Shown in pieces: positions 1 to 4,594 of a stretch of 6,042 bases of DNA (positions within the stretch are counted from its first letter, which is position 1; each line of letters begins with the position of its first letter). The notes under the pieces were generated by a model that searched no databases, was not told where the DNA came from, and saw only the letters and a list, made by a program, of their open reading frames with translations. This stretch comes from Candidatus Nanohalarchaeota archaeon. Its GTDB lineage: Archaea > EX4484-52 > B79-G9. Made by a program: the position numbers and the translations under genes. The stretch spans positions 1 through 6,042 of the forward strand of contig DAOVYR010000070.1 of NCBI GenBank assembly GCA_030635525.1, in the 5' to 3' direction.

Positions 1-66
1 ATCTTCTTTTGGTCTTTTGCTTATGAATCCTTTCATTTCAACCCTGATGATTTCGTATCTGTGCAT
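1..66 (-). CDS. N-terminal fragment of a DUF4177-like small protein (runs off left edge)
   Basis: Only the first 22 codons are in the window, reading MHRYEIIRVEMKGF followed by ISKRPKED. This resembles the start of DUF4177 proteins, short (about 50-70 residue) single-domain proteins that open with a Tyr-Glu-rich beta strand and a Lys/Arg-Pro-x-Glu-Asp turn. Their biochemical role is unknown. The ATG at 66-64 lies one base after the stop of the upstream methyltransferase gene. A strong GGAGG sits 7 bases before it, inside the end of that gene, so the two are very probably co-transcribed and translationally coupled. The family call comes from sequence resemblance recalled from memory over 22 residues and is tentative. 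The reading frame and start are better supported than the name. Confidence 0.6.
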   Translation of the reverse strand, partial: MHRYEIIRVEMKGFISKRPKED

Positions 67-67
67 T

Positions 68-592
68 TTATTGCCTCCGTATTTTTTTCTTGTATGGTCC
101 TGGTATGAACATCGGGACTTCGTTCATGTATTGTTTGTATTTTGGGCCTAGTTTGTCAATTAGTATCTTTTCTTCATATCTTGAGATGTTGTAGTAGAAT
201 GCGATTGTGATGAGTCCGATGCTGAGTGCGATGGTGGATAGGGTGGTTATGATGAATCCTAGATATAGTAATATTGCGCTTAGATAGAGGGGGTGGCGGA
301 TGATTGAGAATGCGCCTGTTTTTATGACCTGTAGTTCTTTTCTCTGTTCACCAAAGATGGTTTTATGGGATGATTTGGCTAAGAGGAGGGAGATGATGAA
401 GAATGGCAGTGCTGTTAGGATTCTTAGGTGGAGTGGGAAGGATTGCGGGGGGATTATTGATGTGTGGATGATATATTTGTCTATTAATAGGCCTGCTGTG
501 AAGAGTATGGCGAGTATGATCTGGCCTGTGTCGCCTAAGGGGTGTTCTCCTGCAAGGTCTTTTCTGTGTTTGTGGGTTTTTATTTTAGTCAT
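68..592 (-). CDS. ICMT/PEMT-like integral membrane methyltransferase
   Basis: This 174-residue protein belongs to the isoprenylcysteine carboxyl methyltransferase / phospholipid methyltransferase-like superfamily of membrane enzymes that use S-adenosylmethionine. Hydrophobic segments lie at about residues 24-44, 54-72, 103-117 and 119-136. The hallmark follows in order: a TGAFSIIRHPLY motif (Arg99-His100-Pro101), then Arg138-Tyr-Glu-Glu141, then LGPKYKQYMNEVP (residues 148-160). These form the cofactor and catalytic region in this family. The N-terminal DLAGEHPLGDTGQ stretch (12-24) is a cytosolic lead-in that I recall from related bacterial and archaeal proteins. The length is normal for the small stand-alone versions. 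The start ATG has GAGGT 8 bases upstream. The substrate cannot be inferred: lipid, prenylated thiol and small-molecule acceptors are all possible. It is followed at once by the DUF4177-like gene. Confidence 0.85.
   Translation of the reverse strand: MTKIKTHKHRKDLAGEHPLGDTGQIILAILFTAGLLIDKYIIHTSIIPPQSFPLHLRILTALPFFIISLLLAKSSHKTIFGEQRKELQVIKTGAFSIIRHPLYLSAILLYLGFIITTLSTIALSIGLITIAFYYNISRYEEKILIDKLGPKYKQYMNEVPMFIPGPYKKKIRRQ
74..78 (-). promoter_or_regulatory. Shine-Dalgarno GGAGG for the DUF4177-like gene
   Basis: GGAGG on the minus strand, 7 bases before the ATG at 66. It lies within the last codons of the methyltransferase gene. It fixes the start of the downstream partial gene and implies coupled translation. 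Confidence 0.7.
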
Positions 593-600
593 TGTCTGTT

Positions 601-605
601 ACCTC
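601..605 (-). promoter_or_regulatory. Shine-Dalgarno GAGGT for the methyltransferase gene
   Basis: GAGGT on the minus strand, 8 bases before the ATG at 592. It supports this start and shows that this gene, unlike the divergent Fic gene, has a leadered mRNA. Confidence 0.55.
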
Positions 606-630
606 TGAGGATTATATTGTTGATGCTGGT

Positions 631-640
631 TTTTTAATGT
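631..640 (-). promoter_or_regulatory. candidate TATA element for the methyltransferase operon
   Basis: The minus strand reads ACATTAAAAA here. An archaeal start site about 26 bases downstream would fall near 610, giving a leader of about 18 bases that contains the GAGGT. The rest of the intergenic region (593-694) shows no other clear element except the Fic box. This is a weak match and an inference. Confidence 0.3.
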
Positions 641-680
641 GTCTGGTTTTGACATTACATTTTGTTGATTTATGCAATAC

Positions 681-688
681 TTTAAATA
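681..688 (+). promoter_or_regulatory. archaeal TATA box for the Fic gene
   Basis: TTTAAATA is a strong match to the archaeal TATA consensus. Its centre is about 26 bases before the ATG at 710, so transcription is predicted to begin at or next to that ATG. This argues for a leaderless mRNA and for translation starting at 710 rather than at the upstream ATG at 695, which would lie outside the transcript. Confidence 0.65.
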
Positions 689-709
689 TTTGTAATGGTA
701 ACTATTGTT

Positions 710-1552
710 ATGAGGATTATCAAGAGAGGTAATTATTTTTATTTGCAGCATTCGTTCAGGCAGGATGGGAAAGTTGTGACCCGGGAGAAATATCTTGGTA
801 AAGAGGTTCCCAAGGACGTTGATGCGTTTGCGCGGGAGTTGAGGGCGGATGCGCAGAGAGTTTTATATGCTAAATTTGAGAAGATAAGGGATAATTTCCG
901 CAAAAGTTTGGATAGGTGCCCTGAGAGCGCCCGGCAGAGAGAGATGCAGGAAATCGGGATTTTGTTTACTTATAATACGAATGCAATTGAAGGGTCAACT
1001 ATTACTCTTTCTGAGACCAGGGGTATTGTTGTTGATAAGGTTGCGCCTAATAGGGCGCTGATGGATGTTGTGGAGACTGATGCGCATTTTGATGTGTTTT
1101 TGGGTATGCTTAATAAGTGTGAGAGGATTTCTGTTGAGTTGTTGTTGAGGTGGCATAAGGATATTTTCGGGAAAACCAAAGAGGATATTGCGGGTAAGTT
1201 TCGGGATTATCTTGTTAGGGTTGGTGCTTATAATGCTCCTGACTGGCAGGATGTTTGCGGACTTATGGATGAGCTTGTCGGGTTTGTTGGCAAGGGGGGG
1301 ATGAATCCTGTGGCGCTGGCTGCAAGGGCGCATTACCGGTTTGAAAAGATTCATCCGTTCGGGGATGGGAATGGGCGGGTCGGGAGGCTTTTGATGAATC
1401 ATATTCTTTGGCATGATGGGTATCCTATGCTGGTTATTGAGTATGTGAAGAGGAAGTCTTATTATCGGGCGCTTGAGAAGGATGAGGATGGTTTTGTGAA
1501 GTATTTTTTTCGGAGGTATTTGAGTGCGCATGGGGGATGTATGGTTGAATAG
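710..1552 (+). CDS. Fic family protein, class II (AMP-transferase type)
   Basis: This 280-residue Fic-domain protein would transfer AMP, or another nucleotide moiety, from a nucleotide to a hydroxyl side chain of a target protein. The catalytic loop HPFGDGNGRVGR (residues 215-226, His215 as base) is complete. The N-terminal inhibitory motif [S/T]xxxE[G/N] is present as TNAIEG (Thr90 to Gly95), which places it in class II, self-inhibited by an internal glutamate. RVGAYNAPDW (170-179) matches the flap that positions the target. Residues 1-35 (KRGNYFYLQHSF, then GKVVTREKYLG) form a separate beta-rich head found in archaeal Fic proteins. A same-frame ATG at 695 would add MVTIV. I prefer 710 because the TATA box predicts a transcript starting there. 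No antitoxin gene adjoins it, consistent with built-in inhibition. The target is unknown. Confidence 0.9.
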   Translation: MRIIKRGNYFYLQHSFRQDGKVVTREKYLGKEVPKDVDAFARELRADAQRVLYAKFEKIRDNFRKSLDRCPESARQREMQEIGILFTYNTNAIEGSTITLSETRGIVVDKVAPNRALMDVVETDAHFDVFLGMLNKCERISVELLLRWHKDIFGKTKEDIAGKFRDYLVRVGAYNAPDWQDVCGLMDELVGFVGKGGMNPVALAARAHYRFEKIHPFGDGNGRVGRLLMNHILWHDGYPMLVIEYVKRKSYYRALEKDEDGFVKYFFRRYLSAHGGCMVE

Positions 1553-1605
1553 ACGTTTCTTGGTAATTGATGGGTGCTATCTGGCGTGGTTATTGCTTGA
1601 TGATT

Positions 1606-1623
1606 CCTTTTGTTCTTCTTTTT
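1606..1623 (+). terminator. T-rich tract, possible terminator of the Fic gene
   Basis: CCTTTTGTTCTTCTTTTT starts 54 bases after the Fic stop codon. Archaeal RNA polymerase terminates at U-rich tracts without needing a hairpin, so this is a plausible end of the transcript before the convergent KAP cassette. The rest of the gap (1553-1652) holds only the weak inverted repeat listed next. Confidence 0.4.
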
Positions 1624-1649
1624 GGCATTTTGCGCGAAATGAAAGCCAA
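1622..1649. repeat. imperfect inverted repeat between convergent genes
   Basis: TTGGC at 1622-1626 pairs with GCCAA at 1645-1649. Inside it, ATTT (1627-1630) can pair with AAAT (1637-1640) around a GC-rich centre, leaving a four-base bulge (GAAA). It could fold in RNA from either strand and sits 3 bases beyond the KAP stop codon. No U-tract follows it on the minus strand, so it is not a classical terminator. It might protect mRNA ends or mark the edge of the cassette. Confidence 0.3.
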
Positions 1650-1652
1650 CAA

Positions 1653-3050
1653 TTACTCGAATCTTTCTGCGATTTCGATTTTTTTTGTTAAATAATCAAT
1701 GCTATCAACATGGACTTCACATACTATATTGCTGATTAATTCGAACATCTTTTTTGCTTTAATGGTTTCTTTTTCGGAATATGGACCTTTAGTTCTAGTT
1801 TTATACTTCTCTATGGTGTCTTTTAAATTGTTTTGAGTGCGAGCTACAAATACTTCTAAATAAGCTTTAAGAGTTAGACCATACTCTCCATCAAAAACGT
1901 GATCAAGTTCTTCCATTGTGAACAAAACTTCTGGTGTAATTTCGCAATTTTTAATCTTGTCATATAATTTGGGGTGTTTTCTACGAATCGACAACATGAA
2001 GCACAACAATTCCGGTAATAAATATTGATCTTTTTTTGTTAGTTTGACGACAATGGTTAATTGAGATATTATTTGTTCAATATCTCTGAGGCTAAAATTG
2101 AATGATGAAAATAGTTCCAGACATATCTTTTCTATTGTCTCTTTGTCATATTGTAATGTTCGGTATTTTTTACGCACTTCAAAGAAAGGCTTAACATTAT
2201 GTCTTTCTAGAGTAAATTGGACAAATGTTTTTATGTCTGGTTTTGGTAAATGGTAGTCAAGATCTATAAATCTACTTAGGTAACCATTTGTGTCCATTCC
2301 TTTTCCATACAATGTTTCAATTGAATAACCAATTTGTTTTTTATCAATACCTAATACAAAAATTAGATTTTTTGTTGAAAATAAATGTTTTGCTTTTTCA
2401 AGTACTTGAATAGCATAGTTGGGTCTACAACGGTCCAATTCATCTATGATAAAAACCAATGGCTTATTTGGGTCATCGTTGTTTATTTCAGTAGTAAATT
2501 TTTGTAAGTTTTCCCTAAACTTATTTAGTGATTTTTTTGAATTTTCGTATTGTTCAAATTGTTCTTTTGCGGTTTCCTCAGCAATTCTAGAAATTGTATC
2601 TTCAGTTAATTGTGATAAATCCAATACGCCGTATGTTGCAAGTTTTACTGTAGCAGGTATTGTTTTTTTAAGGAGAGAAATGCCAAATTCTTCTGCCTTT
2701 TGCAGATGTTTTTGGGCTTTTCTTAGTTTGCTTTCGCTTAGGTCAAATTCTGTCAAATTCAGTTCAATCTCTTTAATTAATGCAATTAATCCATCATCGT
2801 TAAAATCGGTCTCCCAAGCGTTAAAATAAAGTGTATGAAATCCTTGTTCCTTTAGATAGCATTTCCACATTTTAAGAAATGTTGTTTTTCCACTACCCCA
2901 CGGCGAGTCGACAGCGATAACGTAAGGTTCGTCTAATGTGGATATAAATTGGGTTAATATTTCAGCGCTTTCTTTTCTGTTTAGGGCATCATGTTTAAAT
3001 GGATCATCTTCTTCAATTTGTAATTGTGATAATTTTATGTGCATAGTCAT
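1653..3050 (-). CDS. KAP family P-loop NTPase
   Basis: This 465-residue STAND-like ATPase belongs to the KAP family (named after Kidins220/ARMS and PifA). The Walker A motif is DSPWGSGKT (residues 48-56), with the family's Trp before the GSGKT. FNAWE (76-80) follows, then Walker B LVFIIDELDR (198-207), FVLGID (231-236), and a NGYLSRFIDLDYHLP stretch (255-269) with a likely arginine finger. SLRDIEQ (320-326) corresponds to the family's NxR-type sensor region. Many KAP proteins carry transmembrane helices between Walker A and B. Here residues 100-190 look mainly helical and charged, with only a weakly hydrophobic patch near 124-145. The C-terminal 130 residues are of no recognised type. The start is ATG 3050 (a second ATG lies at 3044), with no Shine-Dalgarno. 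Only 12 bases separate it from the upstream membrane-protein gene, so the two form an operon. GC is about 30%, much lower than in the flanks. A defence or signalling role is inferred only from family precedent such as PifA. Confidence 0.85.
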   Translation of the reverse strand: MTMHIKLSQLQIEEDDPFKHDALNRKESAEILTQFISTLDEPYVIAVDSPWGSGKTTFLKMWKCYLKEQGFHTLYFNAWETDFNDDGLIALIKEIELNLTEFDLSESKLRKAQKHLQKAEEFGISLLKKTIPATVKLATYGVLDLSQLTEDTISRIAEETAKEQFEQYENSKKSLNKFRENLQKFTTEINNDDPNKPLVFIIDELDRCRPNYAIQVLEKAKHLFSTKNLIFVLGIDKKQIGYSIETLYGKGMDTNGYLSRFIDLDYHLPKPDIKTFVQFTLERHNVKPFFEVRKKYRTLQYDKETIEKICLELFSSFNFSLRDIEQIISQLTIVVKLTKKDQYLLPELLCFMLSIRRKHPKLYDKIKNCEITPEVLFTMEELDHVFDGEYGLTLKAYLEVFVARTQNNLKDTIEKYKTRTKGPYSEKETIKAKKMFELISNIVCEVHVDSIDYLTKKIEIAERFE

Positions 3051-3062
3051 AACTTTTTGTTG

Positions 3063-3515
3063 TTACGGGCATGGGTTTTCGAAAGAGGTTTCACAATTGT
3101 ATTCACTAATTTCATATCCACAATTATAGTATATTTTCATATTTAGTATATGCCTCTCATTAGGTTTTAATGTACCTATAAGTTGATCTTTACCTACGAT
3201 AACAGTTCCGCTTTTATCTTTAATTATGCAATTTATCTTTGTATCGAGAGCCACGTATCTACCTCTGTTGATGATTTCTCCTTTGACAAGAGTGTGACAA
3301 TATTTTAGGGTTCCAAATAAATGGGTTTTTTCATGTAAAGTAGAAACCATATTTTCTTGGACTACCTCTGGGCATTTACCTTGAATTTGTAGAGTCCAAT
3401 CACTTATGGAATTTACAACTTTACCCGTGAGAGGGATAATTCCAGATCCTGATAGGAGTGTAACGCTCAATATTACGGTTATCCCAATCACTATTGTTAT
3501 ATTTATATTGACCAT
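3063..3515 (-). CDS. Membrane-anchored or secreted FxLYD-like beta-sandwich protein
   Basis: This 150-residue protein has a hydrophobic N-terminal segment (about 6-22, ITIVIGITVILSVTLL) followed by PLTGKVV and an outward-facing domain. Residues about 77-135 (VKGEIINRG, then IIKDKSGTVIVG, then GTLKPNERHILNMKI) follow the pattern of FxLYD/CARDB-type small beta-sandwiches: a strand ending in Gly-x-Ile-x-Asn, a strand with Asp-x-x-Gly, and a Leu-Lys-Pro-x-Glu turn. Six cysteines (48, 73, 96, 132, 141, 149) lie outside the membrane segment and could form disulfides. No catalytic motif is seen. It is the first gene of a two-gene unit with the KAP ATPase, and could act as its sensor, anchor or partner at the membrane. 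This is inference from gene order. Start ATG 3515 has no Shine-Dalgarno. GC is about 40%, between the KAP gene and the flanks. Confidence 0.65.
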   Translation of the reverse strand: MVNINITIVIGITVILSVTLLSGSGIIPLTGKVVNSISDWTLQIQGKCPEVVQENMVSTLHEKTHLFGTLKYCHTLVKGEIINRGRYVALDTKINCIIKDKSGTVIVGKDQLIGTLKPNERHILNMKIYYNCGYEISEYNCETSFENPCP

Positions 3516-3535
3516 GGCGTTAGTTTATTGGTGAG

Positions 3536-3544
3536 AAATAAAAA
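3536..3544 (-). terminator. T-rich tract downstream of htpX, possibly also a TATA element
   Basis: The minus strand reads ATTTTTATT, 36-44 bases after the htpX stop codon, and could terminate the protease transcript. Its centre is also about 25 bases before the ATG at 3515. If read as a TATA element it would predict a leaderless mRNA for the cassette. The two readings cannot be separated from sequence alone. Confidence 0.3.
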
Positions 3545-3553
3545 TGTATCTTG

Positions 3554-3561
3554 TATATATT
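3554..3561 (-). promoter_or_regulatory. candidate TATA box for the KAP cassette
   Basis: The minus strand reads AATATATA. A start about 26 bases downstream would lie near 3531, giving a leader of about 16 bases before ATG 3515. The location, in the 64-base gap after htpX, suits an independent cassette promoter. Confidence 0.35.
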
Positions 3562-3579
3562 CTTTTCTATGCTTTTGAT

Positions 3580-4524
3580 TCAATTCAGTTTGGAAAGCGC
3601 TTGCACCCTCTTCACCATGTTAGGATGGGTGCTCATCATTTCCATGAACTTGTCTGCGCCTTTGATCTTTACTTTCTTGGTTCTTACGCGCAGAAGTTCG
3701 GAATCGTCAATTGAGCCGCTGCCGTCTACGTCCAGTTCTTTTAGTTCGCGGAATTCGCGCATTGCGCGCGAGGGGTCGTTTGCGAAGAAGGCTTTCATGC
3801 CTTCAGTCTGTTTTAGGGTGTCTTTCGGGACTTTTGCGCTGCCGTAGACTAATTTGAAGAGGGCTGATGCCATGACGCTTGGGCGGCTGCCTAGTTTTAC
3901 GCTGCCCTGATCTGCTGCGTATTCTCTGATTCTTGATGCGTACAGGACCAGGAGATTTGTCAGGAAGTAGATTCCGAATGCGGCTATTCCAATTGCGAAG
4001 TTGCTGTTGCCTTCGCGGTCTCTTGAGAACATGAAGTTCCATGCCATGTACCATGCGATTGTGGGGACTATGCTTATCAGGGTGATGACCAGTACGTCTT
4101 TGTTCTTTATGTGGGATATCTCGTGGCCCAAGACTGCTTTTAGCTCTTCTTTTGTGAGGAGGTTTCTAATCTGTTCTGTTATGCATACTCTTGCGTCTTT
4201 GGTCCATCGACCGAAGGCAAATGCGTTTGGGATTGCCATCTTTGAGATGCCTATTCTTGGTTTTGGTATGCCGGCTTTTCTTGATAGTTCGGCGACCATT
4301 CTATGGAGTTCTGGTTCTTCCTGTTCTGTTACATAGTGGACGCGCATTGACCAGTCCACTATTTTCGGGCCTATCATGTACTGGACTAGCATCATTACTG
4401 TTGCAAGGATGCCGTAGAACATGAAGTTGCCTACTCCCATGTATGTGCCTGCGACGACGAACAGGGAGTAGATTATTGCGAAGAAAGCACCCATTACAAG
4501 ATACATTTTAACTTGAAGCCACAT
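3580..4524 (-). CDS. htpX: HtpX-like M48 membrane zinc metalloprotease with an EF-hand
   Basis: This 314-residue integral membrane protease would degrade damaged or misassembled membrane proteins, with its active site on the cytosolic side. Two N-terminal membrane helices (about 10-27, 33-50) precede the protease domain. The zinc motif HEISH (134-138, catalytic Glu135) and the third ligand Glu201 in REYAAD are intact. Further hydrophobic helices lie at about 146-165 and 175-196, and the C-terminal STHPNMVKRVQAL (298-310) is the usual M48B ending. Residues 265-276, just before that ending, form a complete EF-hand loop, unusual for HtpX. I chose ATG 4524 because GGTGA lies 5 bases upstream. A GTG at 4533 would add three residues and coincides with the TSS predicted from the TATA-like box. 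It is divergent from the GH15 gene. The enzyme class is certain. The calcium idea is inference. Confidence 0.92.
   Translation of the reverse strand: MWLQVKMYLVMGAFFAIIYSLFVVAGTYMGVGNFMFYGILATVMMLVQYMIGPKIVDWSMRVHYVTEQEEPELHRMVAELSRKAGIPKPRIGISKMAIPNAFAFGRWTKDARVCITEQIRNLLTKEELKAVLGHEISHIKNKDVLVITLISIVPTIAWYMAWNFMFSRDREGNSNFAIGIAAFGIYFLTNLLVLYASRIREYAADQGSVKLGSRPSVMASALFKLVYGSAKVPKDTLKQTEGMKAFFANDPSRAMREFRELKELDVDGSGSIDDSELLRVRTKKVKIKGADKFMEMMSTHPNMVKRVQALSKLN
3697..3732 (-). other. EF-hand calcium-binding loop coding segment within htpX
   Basis: This encodes DVDGSGSIDDSE, a perfect 12-residue EF-hand loop: Asp at positions 1 and 3, Ser at 5, Gly at 6, Ile at 8 and Glu at 12. It is flanked by a helix (AMREFRELKEL) and by the start of another (SELLRV). 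The fit to consensus is complete, so calcium binding is likely. Only one hand is present. Confidence 0.8.
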
Positions 4525-4529
4525 TGGTG

Positions 4530-4534
4530 TCACC
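4530..4534 (-). promoter_or_regulatory. Shine-Dalgarno GGTGA deciding the htpX start
   Basis: The minus strand reads GGTGA, 5 bases before ATG 4524. It overlaps the alternative GTG start at 4533 and therefore favours the shorter protein. Confidence 0.45.
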
Positions 4535-4555
4535 GATGTATATAATGGAGTATAT

Positions 4556-4565
4556 CTTTTTAAAC
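4556..4565. promoter_or_regulatory. shared near-palindromic TATA region for the divergent htpX and GH15 genes
   Basis: CTTTTTAAAC reads as TTTTTAAA on plus and GTTTAAAAAG on minus. A spacing of about 26 bases predicts starts near 4587 for the GH15 gene and near 4534 for htpX, each within about 20 bases of its start codon. A single A/T block may thus serve both directions of this 60-70 base divergent gap, or the two directions may compete for it. Confidence 0.45.
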
Positions 4566-4594
4566 TTAATAGTATTGGGGTCTAATAATGGTGT

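Larger units (their letters stand above)
1653..3515 (-). other. AT-rich two-gene accessory cassette (probable horizontal acquisition)
   Basis: Sampled 60-base lines in the KAP gene give about 25-37% GC, compared with about 43-50% in the Fic, HtpX and GH15 genes. Much of the flanking plus strand is G-rich over C, even across the minus-strand methyltransferase gene (22 G to 5 C in 181-240). In the KAP gene G and C are nearly balanced. The cassette lies between the 3' ends of Fic (+) and HtpX (-), so it interrupts neither. No integrase, terminal repeats or attachment-site duplication is visible at either edge. Confidence 0.55.

Noticed and set aside
995..1531. A 178-codon open frame on the minus strand opposite the Fic gene
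   Set aside because: It is antisense to a well-supported Fic domain, has biased low-complexity composition and no recognisable motif or ribosome site.
710..1552. Fic as the toxin half of a toxin-antitoxin pair
   Set aside because: The inhibitory TNAIEG motif is inside the protein itself (class II), and no small antitoxin-like gene adjoins it on either side.
2419..2829. A plus-strand frame opposite the KAP gene, rich in Ser and Phe, looking like a membrane protein
   Set aside because: It lies opposite the KAP gene between and across Walker motifs. The Ser/Phe richness follows from antisense of Lys/Glu-rich helical sequence.
1553..3579. Terminal inverted repeats, target duplications or attachment sites bounding the AT-rich cassette
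   Set aside because: Reading both edges (about 1553-1652 and 3516-3579) showed no matching direct or inverted sequence beyond the short local hairpin, and no recombinase gene is present.
4526..4534. GGTGTCACC palindrome as a possible operator
   Set aside because: It is only nine bases long and overlaps the htpX ribosome-binding site and start codons, so it is more simply explained as part of the initiation region.
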